NCBI GenBank assembly: GCA_021299355.1
Contig: JAJTGG010000018.1
Span: 1-45,221 of the forward strand
Length of the DNA: 45,221 nucleotides
Origin: Lysobacteraceae bacterium
GTDB taxonomy: Bacteria; Pseudomonadota; Gammaproteobacteria; Xanthomonadales; Xanthomonadaceae
Direction: 5' to 3'
Part shown: one piece after another, positions 27,021-35,395 of the stretch
How the letters are laid out: each line of letters starts with the position of its first letter
Position numbering within the stretch: position 1 is the first letter of the stretch
The notes under the pieces: model-generated
The model's database searches: none
What the model was told of the DNA's origin: nothing
Seen by the model: the letters and a program-made list of their open reading frames with translations, nothing else
Made by a program: the position numbers and the translations under genes

Positions 27021-28035
27021 CAGAAACGGCCAGCCGAATACGGCGAAATATCGATAGCCGATTCACGACCGGTCATCTGCGCAGCCAACAGTTGGCCGCT
27101 GATGGCGCTCATACTCATGCCCAGCATGCCGTGTCCAGTGGCCAAAAACAGATTGCTATGCTTGGGTGATTTGCCAAGAATCGGTAAATCGTCATAGGTC
27201 ATCGGCCGCCAGCCGAACCAGCGGGACAGCACTTCGGGGCCAATCGGCGCTTTCAGATACTCACGGGCGCCGCGCTCGAGTGCGTCGAGCCTTTTGGCAT
27301 TCAGACTATCATCGAAACCGGCGAACTCCATGGTGCTGCCCAGCCGGTAACCGTCGGCCCAGGAGGTGACGCACACACTGCGTTCGGTCAGAACCAACGG
27401 GGTTTTCGGCACGATCGGCGGCAGACTGTAGGAAATGGAGTAACCCTTCCCAGGCTGGATCGGCAAGGCCAGATCAAGGCTGCGGACCATGGCCGGCGAC
27501 CAGGCCGCCAACGCGACCAACACCTGTGCGCCCTGCCGTCGGCCACAGGCGGTTTCCACATGCGTGATGCGATCCCCATATCCAGACCCTCCTGGGTTCT
27601 GCAGACATACATTTCACCATTGGCATCGAATCCACAATCGAAGGCATGCCGGGTAATGATGTCTTCCAGCAAGCTGCGCGAGGCGTTCAGCAAAGCGGCC
27701 CTGGCCAATGCGGATTTGCGGTGGTCGTGCGTGTTGCAGCGCAAGGAGAAGCGCAGCAGCCAGTCCAACAGGGACAGGTCGGTCGAGGGCTTGATATAAA
27801 ACGGCGCATCGGCCTGAGTCATGTATTTCAGGGCTTTTCCAATCATGCCAGCAGCCGCCAGCGGTGGGGCGTGGCTCGGGGTGATGGTGCCGCAGTTGCC
27901 GTGCGAGGTGGCACCGCCCACCGTGTTTTTTTCAAGAATCCGCACGGATCGGCCCTGCTCGAGTAGAAACAGCGCACAGCTCAAGCCGATGACACCACCA
28001 CCGAGAATCAAAACATCGTCATTGCTGGGGTTCAT
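27020..28035 (-). pseudogene. Broken D-amino-acid dehydrogenase-like FAD oxidoreductase (DadA family)
   Basis: The 5' part (ATG 28035 to about 27586) encodes the FAD-binding VLILGGGVIGLSCALFLLEQG and a family-typical sequence to about residue 150 (GEMYVCRTQEG). The 3' part, in another frame from about 27575, encodes VETACGRRQGAQVLVALAAWSP, LPIQPGKGYS, the substrate/FAD domain and GWRPMTYDDLPILGKSP with LFLATGHGMLGMSMSAISGQLLA. Between them 80-90 codons of the family are missing and the frame changes, so the region cannot encode one complete enzyme. The two halves together total about 335 residues, against about 415-430 usually. The 3' end still overlaps the hutG-like start. Confidence 0.85.
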
Positions 28036-28059
28036 GGACGGGCACGTGATGGACTCGCT

Positions 28060-29262
28060 CTATGATACAAACTTCGGACGCTTCCCGTAAGTCAGCCAGC
28101 GCCAGAGGTATTCGGCCGGGCCCATGCTGAAACGGCTCAGCCACCAGATGCTGAACAGCGTCTGCAGCGTAATCAGCACTAGGGCGAAGGGAATATGCCA
28201 GGCGCGTGGCAACTGCTGGAAATAGCCGAGGCCATAACCATAGAAAATCAGGGTGCAGACCAGCGACTGGCCAAGGTAGTTGCTCAGCGCCATGCGCCCC
28301 AGCGGCGCCAGCAGGGCCAGGCGTTTCTGGAAAACGGGGCGCGCCCACATCCAGCGCAGACCGAAAAACATGCCGAGGCACATCAATAGCCCGGCCAACA
28401 TATTGAGGACATTCACGGCCGCGAATACTGCATCGATCCGGACCGGCGAGACGTCTGGCGCAATAACGATGCTCGCAACCATGAGCGCTAGGCCGGCACA
28501 ATAGCAGTACAACGCTACACGGCCACCACCGTCATCTACTGACATTGCTGGACGCGACCAGCCCTGACGATGAAGTCTTACGCCAAGTGCAAAGACGGCC
28601 ACGGCCATCGGCAGCAGAATGACGAGATTGCCAAGATTCAGAAGAAAATAGCCGACGCGCCACTGCAGGGTCGCCATATAAGCGCTGTGGCCTTGATAGC
28701 GGACTTCCTCGGCCATCATTTCGGAAATATTCCCGCTGTCATCGTGGTTTCCGGCCATGGCGCCCGTAAAGGCCAGCAGAGCCAGAGGCGCACAATACAC
28801 CATCAAAATACATGATAGCCGCGGCGGCGCATCGTTTTTCATGCGCCAAAGCAGGATGAATCCAGCCAATGCGTAGGTAACCAGGATGTCGCCTTCCCAG
28901 ATTAGGATGGCATGCGCGGCGCCGATGGCCATCAACACCCATAACCGGCGTTTGTAAATGCGGCGGAAATCACCGCCGCTGCGGGCGGCGCTATCATACA
29001 TGATGGCGAATCCGATTCCGAACAGCAGCGAAAACAGGGTCCAGAACTTGCCCTGCACGAAGATGTAGATGAATGCATCGGCGAGGCGGTCGGCACCGTG
29101 CAATGACGGATTGATGCCGGTCATTGCCTGCAGAATCGGGCCATTGAAAGCCTCGAGATTCATCAACAGGATGCCGAACAAGGCGAAACCCCGGATGGCA
29201 TCGAGCATATCGATGCGCTCCGGGGCGCGTGTGGGATGGAAATCCTGCGTGGTGTTGGTCAT
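28060..29262 (-). CDS. DUF418 family inner-membrane protein (YeiB-like)
   Basis: Conserved polytopic membrane protein of unknown function. The 400-residue product opens with the acyltransferase-3-like ERIDMLDAIRGFALFGILLMNL, continues with FWTLFSLLFGIGFAIMYD and about ten hydrophobic segments, and ends in the DUF418 C-terminal pattern: APLGRMALSNYLGQSLVCT, IFYGYGLGYF, and WWLSRFSMGPAEYLWRWLTYG. The start has AGGGTAA about eight bases upstream. It lies 24 bases upstream of the dadA-like pseudogene. The substrate is not known. Confidence 0.93.
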   Translation of the reverse strand: MTNTTQDFHPTRAPERIDMLDAIRGFALFGILLMNLEAFNGPILQAMTGINPSLHGADRLADAFIYIFVQGKFWTLFSLLFGIGFAIMYDSAARSGGDFRRIYKRRLWVLMAIGAAHAILIWEGDILVTYALAGFILLWRMKNDAPPRLSCILMVYCAPLALLAFTGAMAGNHDDSGNISEMMAEEVRYQGHSAYMATLQWRVGYFLLNLGNLVILLPMAVAVFALGVRLHRQGWSRPAMSVDDGGGRVALYCYCAGLALMVASIVIAPDVSPVRIDAVFAAVNVLNMLAGLLMCLGMFFGLRWMWARPVFQKRLALLAPLGRMALSNYLGQSLVCTLIFYGYGLGYFQQLPRAWHIPFALVLITLQTLFSIWWLSRFSMGPAEYLWRWLTYGKRPKFVS

Positions 29263-29331
29263 TGTGGTTACCCTAATTCAGCCTAGGTTAACCGCGGAAC
29301 CTACATCCGACCATAGGCCGGAAGTATCGGA

Positions 29332-29811
29332 TCAGTGCTGAACGCCGCCTTCGCCGTGCACATGGCCGTGTGCGATTTCTTCTTCGGTCGCGGCGCGGAC
29401 ATCGAGGATCTCGACCGTGAAGTCGAGCGACTTGCCAGCCATCGGATGGTTGAGATCGACATCGACCGTGGTCATGCCGACTTTAAGGATGGTCATCGCA
29501 CGCGGACCCATTTCGGTCGGCAGTACGACCTGCTGACCATTGACCAACTTGGCGTTTTTGAACAGTTTCTTCGGAATACGTTGGGTCATGCCGTCACGGC
29601 GCTCGCCGTAGGCCTGGTCCGGACTGACCGTTGCTTCGACCTTATCGCCGGCCTGTTTGCCGATCAGGGCTTCTTCCAGGCCCGGGATGATGGCGCCATG
29701 GCCGACCAGAACCGTCAGTGCATTGCCGTCTTTCGAGCTTTCCAGGGGCTCTTTGCCGGTTTCAGCAACGGTGTAATGAAAGCGAACCACGGAGTTTTTT
29801 TCAATCGACAT
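29332..29811 (-). CDS. slyD: FKBP-type peptidyl-prolyl isomerase, SlyD family
   Basis: Cytoplasmic prolyl isomerase and chaperone. The 159-residue product has the split FKBP fold with VVRFHYTVAETGKEPLESS, GHGAIIPGLEEALIGKQAGDKVEATVSPDQAYGERR, the inserted-in-flap chaperone domain (about 70-125), and DLNHPMAGKSLDFTVEILDVR. The C terminus carries a short His-rich tail (HGHVHGEGGVQH), a reduced version of the metal-binding tail of E. coli SlyD, so nickel or zinc binding is possible but weaker. It is divergent from the NlpC/P60 gene across 83 bases. No strong Shine-Dalgarno. Confidence 0.93.
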   Translation of the reverse strand: MSIEKNSVVRFHYTVAETGKEPLESSKDGNALTVLVGHGAIIPGLEEALIGKQAGDKVEATVSPDQAYGERRDGMTQRIPKKLFKNAKLVNGQQVVLPTEMGPRAMTILKVGMTTVDVDLNHPMAGKSLDFTVEILDVRAATEEEIAHGHVHGEGGVQH

Positions 29812-29838
29812 AACGCATCCAGAACGGGAGGGGTGACG

Positions 29839-29856
29839 GAAAAGCCCGTATCGGGC
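29839..29856 (-). terminator. Short terminator-like hairpin in the slyD leader
   Basis: On the minus strand GCCCG-ATA-CGGGC is followed by TTTTCC. It lies upstream of the slyD ATG and downstream of its likely -10 (GATAAT at 29877-29872). It could attenuate slyD or stop antisense reading from the nlpC side. The stem is only five base pairs, so confidence is low. Confidence 0.3.
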
Positions 29857-29870
29857 ACAATCAAGCGGAC

Positions 29871-29877
29871 TATTATC
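29871..29877. promoter_or_regulatory. Overlapping divergent -10 boxes for nlpC and slyD
   Basis: TATTAT on the plus strand (29871-29876) and GATAAT on the minus strand (29877-29872) share the same bases. The plus-strand box would start the NlpC/P60 transcript with a leader of about 12 nt; the minus-strand box would give slyD a leader of about 55 nt. No convincing -35 boxes. Confidence 0.35.
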
Positions 29878-29894
29878 CGATTGAACGCGCCGGA

Positions 29895-30434
29895 ATGCCA
29901 GTAAAATCCACGAAAATCACCGTTTTGCTGCTACTGACCGCGCTCCTAAGCGCCTGTGCCAGCGGGCCGGAACGCAGTCGTGGCGGCGAACAGCCAGAAG
30001 TGACCGGTCTCGGCGAGGAAGATACCGTTTTGCCCGGCAACCTCAAAGCGGCGGCCAATGACGTCCTGTTCCAGGCCATCGGCCTGGTCGGAACGCCCTA
30101 CCGCTATGGCGGCAACTCCCCGGAATCCGGCTTCGACTGCTCGGGCTTGATCAATTACGTTTTCCTGCACAGTGCCGGCCTGAAATTGCCGCGCACCACG
30201 GCGGCTTTGATTGACATCGATGCGCCACGGGTGGAAAAAGACCGCCTGTACCCGGGTGATCTCGTCTACTTCAATACGCTCGGCGGCCGCGTCAGCCATA
30301 TTGGCATCTATGTCGGTGAACGCCGCTTCGTACATGCGCCCAGCTCCGGTGGCACCGTGCGCATGGACAACATCGACACGCCCTACTGGCAGAAACACTA
30401 TGTGGATGCCAAGCGTGTTTTGTTGGACGATTGA
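29895..30434 (+). CDS. NlpC/P60 family lipoprotein (peptidoglycan endopeptidase)
   Basis: Predicted periplasm-facing cell-wall endopeptidase. The 179-residue product has a lipoprotein signal peptide (TVLLLLTALLSACAS, lipidated Cys at residue 21) and a short linker. The NlpC/P60 domain runs from about residue 52: GTPYRYGGNSPESGFDCSGL (catalytic Cys), LYPGDLVYFNTLGGRVSHIGIYVGE (first His), and RRFVHAPSSGG (second His). All three catalytic residues are present. It resembles the Spr/NlpC enzymes that cleave D-Glu-mDAP crosslinks. Confidence 0.94.
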   Translation: MPVKSTKITVLLLLTALLSACASGPERSRGGEQPEVTGLGEEDTVLPGNLKAAANDVLFQAIGLVGTPYRYGGNSPESGFDCSGLINYVFLHSAGLKLPRTTAALIDIDAPRVEKDRLYPGDLVYFNTLGGRVSHIGIYVGERRFVHAPSSGGTVRMDNIDTPYWQKHYVDAKRVLLDD

Positions 30435-30487
30435 GCCCGGCTGAACGGCCTATTCAGCACCGATTCGCTTTATCGGGCCAAAACACC

Positions 30488-30629
30488 TACAATAGCGGCA
30501 CAAAGAAACGGTTCGTTTCCTAATCTCTGTGCTTAATGCACTTACTCCGCACGAACCCATTCTCAGGCGCCTCAGGGCGCAATGAAAGCAATGTGGTGTT
30601 AGGGACATTGCCCCTGCAGGAGTTACAAC
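30488..30629 (+). promoter_or_regulatory. Promoter -10 and long structured leader of rhlE
   Basis: A -10 hexamer TACAAT (30488-30493) precedes an unusually long leader of about 130 bases. The leader holds a GAAACG/CGTTTC hairpin (30505-30519), a GCGCC/GGCGC hairpin with TCAG loop (30567-30580), and a CAATGT/ACATTG pairing (30589-30610) that competes with an AGGG/CCCT pairing (30601-30614). The Shine-Dalgarno GGAG (30619-30622) follows, seven bases before the ATG. Long leaders of DEAD-box helicase genes are often cold-responsive; that role here is inference. No ORF with a ribosome-binding site is seen. Confidence 0.45.
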
Positions 30630-31937
30630 ATGCCTTTTCAATCCCTTGGGCTGATGCCCGAGCTCGTCCGTGCGCTGTCCGATAAGGGCTACACGGAACC
30701 CACCGCCATTCAAAGCCAAGCCATTCCCGCCATTCTGAATGGTGAAGACGTGCTGGGCGGTGCCCAGACCGGTACCGGCAAAACCGCAGCGTTCACGCTG
30801 CCCATTCTGCAGCGTCTGGCCGAACATCCGAACCCAAAAGCCAAGGGACCGCGCGTCCTGATTCTGGTACCCACGCGTGAACTGGCCGTACAGGTGCACG
30901 CCAGCATCCGCGAATACGGCAAGCACATCCGTCTGCGCACCGCCGTGATGTACGGCGGTGCCAGCATGAACCCGCAGATGATGGCACTCGGCAAGGGCCT
31001 CGATATCCTGGTGGCCACTCCGGGCCGACTGATCGATCATCTGGAACGCGGTACCGCGCAGCTGCACCGGGTGGAAACCCTGATTCTGGACGAAGCCGAC
31101 CGCATGCTCGATATGGGCTTTCTGCCGGCAATCAAGAAAATCCTCAATCAGGTGCCGAAACAGCGGCAGACTCTGCTGTTCTCGGCCACCTTCGATGCGC
31201 CGATCAAACAACTGGCGCTGCAGTTCATGCGCAATCCGATCGAAGTCCAGGTTTCTTCGCAGAATACCGTGGCGCATACTGTCAATCACATCGCGCATCC
31301 GGTCGACCCGGGCAAGAAGCGCGAACTGCTGATGCATATTCTGAGCGAACGCTACCAGGAACAGATCCTGGTGTTCGTGAAAACCAAGCATCTGTGCAAT
31401 CGCATCGCCGAACAGATCACCAAGGACGGCATCCCCGCGCTCGCCATCCACGGCAACAAGAGCCAGGGCCAACGTCTGAAAGCCCTGTCCGACTTCAAGG
31501 CCGGTAAGGTGCGCGTGCTGTGCGCCACCGACGTGGCCGCCCGCGGCCTCGACATCCCGCTGCTGCCGCTGGTGATCAACTTCGACATGCCGATGGTGGC
31601 TGAAGACTACGTGCACCGCATCGGCCGTACCGGCCGTGCCGGCGCCAATGGCGATGCCGTATCCTTGGTCGCCACCGATGAAGGCGGCCTGCTGCGCGCG
31701 GTCAACCGCTTGCTGAAGCAGGACATCGTGCTGGAATCGAAGCCCGGCTTCGAACCGACCACGACCATGCGCATGGACCTGACCCCGCCACGTGGCAAGC
31801 CGTCCGGCCATCAGGCGCCGCGCCGCAAGCCGGCCCAGCCCGGTCATCTGAAAAGCCACGGCATGGCTTCGCAGAAACCGAAAAGCAGCAGTCCGGGTGG
31901 AAGTCCCCGTGGCCATCAACGCTCGCCGCAGCGTTGA
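30630..31937 (+). CDS. rhlE: ATP-dependent RNA helicase RhlE
   Basis: DEAD-box RNA helicase involved in ribosome assembly and RNA decay. The 435-residue product shows the Q motif (FQSLGLMPELVRAL, GYTEPTAIQSQAIP), Walker A AQTGTGKTAAF (46-56), PTRELAVQV, TPGRLIDHL, LILDEADRMLDMGF, FSATF, and helicase C motifs VRVLCATDVAARGLDIP and HRIGRTGRAG. The last 50 residues are a basic, Pro/Gly/Ser-rich RNA-binding tail. It is monocistronic: own leader upstream and strong terminator downstream. Confidence 0.96.
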   Translation: MPFQSLGLMPELVRALSDKGYTEPTAIQSQAIPAILNGEDVLGGAQTGTGKTAAFTLPILQRLAEHPNPKAKGPRVLILVPTRELAVQVHASIREYGKHIRLRTAVMYGGASMNPQMMALGKGLDILVATPGRLIDHLERGTAQLHRVETLILDEADRMLDMGFLPAIKKILNQVPKQRQTLLFSATFDAPIKQLALQFMRNPIEVQVSSQNTVAHTVNHIAHPVDPGKKRELLMHILSERYQEQILVFVKTKHLCNRIAEQITKDGIPALAIHGNKSQGQRLKALSDFKAGKVRVLCATDVAARGLDIPLLPLVINFDMPMVAEDYVHRIGRTGRAGANGDAVSLVATDEGGLLRAVNRLLKQDIVLESKPGFEPTTTMRMDLTPPRGKPSGHQAPRRKPAQPGHLKSHGMASQKPKSSSPGGSPRGHQRSPQR

Positions 31938-31955
31938 AGCAACATAGCTGTCGTT

Positions 31956-31984
31956 AAAAAGCCGCCGCAAGGCGGCTTTTTTTT
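31956..31984 (+). terminator. Rho-independent terminator after rhlE
   Basis: An 11-bp stem (AAAAAGCCGCC / GGCGGCTTTTT) closes a GCAA tetraloop and runs into eight T's, 19 bases after the rhlE stop. One of the strongest terminators in the window. Confidence 0.93.
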
Positions 31985-32041
31985 GTGGCATCAGGAATGC
32001 GGCCGGTTTACTGTAGGCACAACCTGCCAGGAAACGAACCC

Positions 32042-33082
32042 GTGATCGAAATCCTCCGAAAAATCCAGATTGACCGTCCCGGTTGCTACGATGCCCTCAA
32101 ACTCATCGAAGCGCCCTTGCCCGCCATCGGCGACCACGAGGTACTGATTACGGTGAAAGCCTGTGGCGTGAACTATGCCGATGGCATCATCCGCATGGGT
32201 CTATACGCCTCAGCCAAAGAACTGCATGGCTATCCGATTACACCCGGCTTTGAACTCTCGGGCGTGGTTACCGCTGTCGGTGCGAAGGTGACCGAGCATG
32301 CCGTTGGTGATGACGTGTTGGCGCTGACCCTGTTCGGGGGTTACTGCTCGCATATCGTACTGAAGTCCGATCGTGTGTTCCGCAAGCCGGGCAATCTCAG
32401 CCACGCTCAGGCCGCGGCCCTGCCCACGGTATTTCTGACCGCCTGGTTCATGGTACGCGAGCAGGTGCTGCCGAAATCCGGTGATGCCTGGCTGGTGCAT
32501 TCCGCTGCCGGCGGCGTCGGCTCCGCGCTTTGCCAGCTGGGCCGGCTGCACGGTTGCCGCGTAGTGGGTGTGGTGGGTTCCGCGCACAAACGCAGCGCTG
32601 CATTAGCTATGGGCGCCGATCTGGCCATCGATAAATCCACACAGAACCTGTGGCCGGAAGCGGAGCGTTTGGCGCCGGAGGGTTTCCAAGCCGTATTCGA
32701 TGCCAATGGCGTGTCCACGCTGGCACAGAGCTATGCCCATCTGGCGCCGATGGGAAAACTGTGCATCTACGGATTCGCCAGCATGCTACCGCACGACGGC
32801 AGACTCAACTGGCTGAAGATGGCCTGGGACTGGCTGCGCACGCCGCGTTTCAATCCACTTAACATGACCCAGAGCAACAAAAGCGTGCTGGCCACCAATC
32901 TGAGTTTTCTGTCCGAGCATACCGGGCTATTGCGTAGCGGTATGCTGGAGCTTATCAGCCTGTTTGAAAACGGTCAGCTGGTCGCGCTACCGGTCACGGA
33001 ATACCCGCTGGCCGATGCCGCGAAAGCTCAGGCCGACATCGAGTCCGGCAAGACTGTCGGCAAACTGGTGCTGATTCCTTAA
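32042..33082 (+). CDS. Medium-chain reductase, VAT-1/quinone-oxidoreductase-like
   Basis: NADPH-dependent zinc-free MDR oxidoreductase, probably a quinone or enone reductase. The start is GTG 32042 with AGGAAA nine bases upstream; the frame also contains a GTG at 31985, but that lies inside the rhlE terminator. The 346-residue product has the GroES-like half (VLITVKACGVNYADGIIRMG, PGFELSGVVTAVG), then the Rossmann half with HSAAGGVGSALCQL near residue 150 and VVGVVGSAHK. The insertion with NPLNMTQSNKSVLATNLSFL is typical of VAT-1-like members. No zinc-ligand Cys cluster is seen. Convergent with hemJ, overlapping by four bases. Confidence 0.9.
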   Translation: MIEILRKIQIDRPGCYDALKLIEAPLPAIGDHEVLITVKACGVNYADGIIRMGLYASAKELHGYPITPGFELSGVVTAVGAKVTEHAVGDDVLALTLFGGYCSHIVLKSDRVFRKPGNLSHAQAAALPTVFLTAWFMVREQVLPKSGDAWLVHSAAGGVGSALCQLGRLHGCRVVGVVGSAHKRSAALAMGADLAIDKSTQNLWPEAERLAPEGFQAVFDANGVSTLAQSYAHLAPMGKLCIYGFASMLPHDGRLNWLKMAWDWLRTPRFNPLNMTQSNKSVLATNLSFLSEHTGLLRSGMLELISLFENGQLVALPVTEYPLADAAKAQADIESGKTVGKLVLIP

Positions 33083-33495
33083 AACGGCTTGGCGATCACC
33101 AGAAAGATCACGGCAAACAGCAGGAATACCGGCACTTCATTGAGAATGCGTAGGGTGCGCGGCGACGGCAAAGCTTTGCCTTGCTGCGTGGCCTGCAGGC
33201 GCTTGTAGCACAGGATGAAATACGCGAACAGAATAGCGACCAGCAGCAGCTTGGCGTGCAGCCAGCCGCCGAGGCCGGCGAAGTGCATCAGACCGATACC
33301 CGGCACCAGCGCCAGGCCGAACATCACATGCCCGAACAGATACAAACGGCGCGCCATCAGCAGCAGGCGGGCCTGCACATCGGGCTGTCCGGGTGACTCG
33401 GCAAAATTGATCAACAAGCGCGGCAAATAAAACACGGCGGCAACCCAGGCCATGACGAACAGCAGATGGCCCGATTTCAGAAGATAAAGCATCAT
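33079..33495 (-). CDS. hemJ: CopD/HemJ family membrane protein, probable protoporphyrinogen oxidase
   Basis: Four-helix haem-binding membrane protein related to HemJ, which oxidises protoporphyrinogen IX in many proteobacteria. The 138-residue product begins MMLYLLKSGHLLFVMAWVAAVFYLPRLLI, matching the HemJ N terminus with its conserved His (residue 10) and FYLPRL; further family residues are HVMFGLALVPG and LHAKLLLVAILFAYF, and it ends ILNEVPVFLLFAVIFLVIAKP. GGAG lies seven bases before ATG 33495. It is divergent from deaD, with start codons nearly touching, so the deaD promoter must lie within this gene if the deaD start at 33494 is right. Confidence 0.88.
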   Translation of the reverse strand: MMLYLLKSGHLLFVMAWVAAVFYLPRLLINFAESPGQPDVQARLLLMARRLYLFGHVMFGLALVPGIGLMHFAGLGGWLHAKLLLVAILFAYFILCYKRLQATQQGKALPSPRTLRILNEVPVFLLFAVIFLVIAKPF

Positions 33496-35392
33496 GGCGA
33501 AGCTCCGGTTGAAGATAAATGCTTGTTCAAGCAAGGATTTGCGTATCGGAGTAAACTTCCGTGACATGGGCTTGCCTGAACCCATTCTCAAAACCCTGAT
33601 TGCGCTGGGTTATGAGACGCCCTCGCCGATCCAAGCTGCGATGATTCCACACATCATGAACGGCCGCGACGTGCTCGGCCAGGCCCAGACCGGCACCGGC
33701 AAGACCGCGGCCTTCGCGCTGCCGCTGCTCAGTGGCCTCGACCTGAAAGCCGGCAAGCCGCAGGTAATGGTGCTGGCACCGACCCGTGAACTGGCCATCC
33801 AGGTGGCGGAAGCCTTCCAGAAATACGCGGAAAACCTGCCGCACTTCCATGTGCTACCGATCTACGGCGGCCAGAGCTATGGCCCGCAGCTGTCGGCCTT
33901 GCGCCGCGGCGTGCATGTCGTGGTCGGCACCCCGGGCCGGGTGATTGACCATCTCGAGAAAAATTCGTTGGATCTGTCGGAACTCAAGACACTGGTGCTG
34001 GATGAAGCCGACGAAATGCTGCGCATGGGCTTCATTGACGATGTCGAAACCATCATCCGCAAATCACCGGAGACCCGTCAGGTCGCGCTGTTCTCCGCCA
34101 CCATGCCAACCGCCATCAAGCGCATCGCGCAGAAGTACCTGAAGTCGCCAATCGAAATCCAGATCGAGGCCAAGACCCGTACCGCCGACAACATCCGCCA
34201 GCGTTGCTGGCAGGTTTCGGGCCTGCACAAGCTCGATGCCCTGACCCGCATTCTGGAAGTCGAACCCTTCGACGGCATGATCATCTTCGCCCGCACTAAG
34301 CTGGCCACCGATGAACTGGCGCAGAAACTGCAGGCACGCGGCTTCTCGGCTGCCGCCATCAACGGCGATATCAACCAGGCCCAGCGCGAACGCACCATCG
34401 GCCAGCTGAAAGACGGCAGCATCGATATTCTGGTCGCCACCGACGTGGCCGCACGCGGGCTCGACGTCGACCGCATCAGCCATGTGGTCAATTACGATGT
34501 GCCCTATGACACCGAATCCTATGTGCACCGCATCGGCCGTACCGGCCGTGCCGGACGCAGCGGCGAAGCCATTTTGTTCATCGCTCCGCGCGAGCGCGGC
34601 ATGCTGCGTGCCATCGAGCGCGCCACCAACCAGCCGATTGAACCGATGGAATTGCCGAGCGTGGCGACCATCAACGAAGTGCGCATGGACAAGTTCAAGC
34701 AGCAGATCACTGAAACACTGGAATCGTCCGATCTGACCCTGTTTCGCAAGCTGGTCGAGGATTACGAACAGGCCCTGAACGTACCGGCCATCGAAATCGC
34801 GGCAGCACTGGCCAAAATGGCACGCGGCGATGTGCCGCTGCTGCTGGAGCCACCGAAGCGCGATGAACGCAAAGCCAAGGAATTCGAAGTGCGCGAAGGC
34901 CGCGACAAGCGTCCAGCCCGCGAACCCCGCTTTGAACGTGAAACCCGCGGCGACCGTCCGGAACGCCCGTTCCGTGAAAAGAAAGAACGTGCGCCGCGCG
35001 ATGCCGAGGCCGGCATGGAATCCTACCGGATTGAAGTCGGCTACGAGCACGGCGTCAAGCCGGGAAACATCGTCGGTGCCATCGCCAATGAAGCCGGACT
35101 GGATGCCAAACACATGGGCCGCATCGAGATTTTCGATGATTACAGCATCGTCGACCTGCCGGAAGGCATGCCGAAGGATATTCTCAAGCACCTGAAGACG
35201 GTCTGGTGTGCCGGCCAGCAGCTGCGCATCACCAAGGACGGTACCGCTCCGGATACCGCACCGAAGAAACCGCGTCCGCCGCGCCGCCCGGATACCCGTG
35301 AAAAACCGAATACCGTCGGCAAGGTCAAACGTAAGAACGAATCGTTCTTCGAGTTCCGCCAGGGCAAAAAGAAAAACAAGTTCGCGGAGTGA
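33494..35392 (+). CDS. deaD: ATP-dependent RNA helicase DeaD/CsdA
   Basis: DEAD-box helicase assisting 50S assembly and mRNA handling in the cold. The 632-residue product has the Q motif (FRDMGLPEPILKTLIALGYE, then PSPIQ), Walker A AQTGTGKTAAF, LVLDEADEMLRMGF, FSATMP, DVAARGLDVDRI and HRIGRTGRAGR. The DbpA-like RNA-binding domain is near 510-585 (YRIEVGYEHGVKPGNIVGAI), preceded by a charged Arg/Glu linker and followed by a Lys/Arg-rich tail. The start is uncertain: ATG 33494 keeps the Phe of the Q motif, while ATG 33566 would remove it. Followed after three bases by the YhiN gene. Confidence 0.95.
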   Translation: MAKLRLKINACSSKDLRIGVNFRDMGLPEPILKTLIALGYETPSPIQAAMIPHIMNGRDVLGQAQTGTGKTAAFALPLLSGLDLKAGKPQVMVLAPTRELAIQVAEAFQKYAENLPHFHVLPIYGGQSYGPQLSALRRGVHVVVGTPGRVIDHLEKNSLDLSELKTLVLDEADEMLRMGFIDDVETIIRKSPETRQVALFSATMPTAIKRIAQKYLKSPIEIQIEAKTRTADNIRQRCWQVSGLHKLDALTRILEVEPFDGMIIFARTKLATDELAQKLQARGFSAAAINGDINQAQRERTIGQLKDGSIDILVATDVAARGLDVDRISHVVNYDVPYDTESYVHRIGRTGRAGRSGEAILFIAPRERGMLRAIERATNQPIEPMELPSVATINEVRMDKFKQQITETLESSDLTLFRKLVEDYEQALNVPAIEIAAALAKMARGDVPLLLEPPKRDERKAKEFEVREGRDKRPAREPRFERETRGDRPERPFREKKERAPRDAEAGMESYRIEVGYEHGVKPGNIVGAIANEAGLDAKHMGRIEIFDDYSIVDLPEGMPKDILKHLKTVWCAGQQLRITKDGTAPDTAPKKPRPPRRPDTREKPNTVGKVKRKNESFFEFRQGKKKNKFAE

Positions 35393-35395
35393 TTC

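Noticed and set aside
30440-30458. GCTGAA/TTCAGC hairpin after the NlpC/P60 gene as a terminator
   Set aside because: Six-base stem without a T-run; not a convincing intrinsic terminator.
30450-31991. 513-codon open frame antisense to rhlE
   Set aside because: It spans the rhlE leader and terminator and shows low-complexity His/Gln/Arg composition typical of antisense frames.
31985-32041. Upstream GTG start for the VAT-1-like reductase
   Set aside because: It falls inside the rhlE terminator T-tract; the GTG at 32042 has a proper Shine-Dalgarno.
33573-34560. DeaD and RhlE as a recent tandem duplication
   Set aside because: They share only the general DEAD-box motifs; C-terminal domains, lengths and leaders differ, so they are old paralogues.
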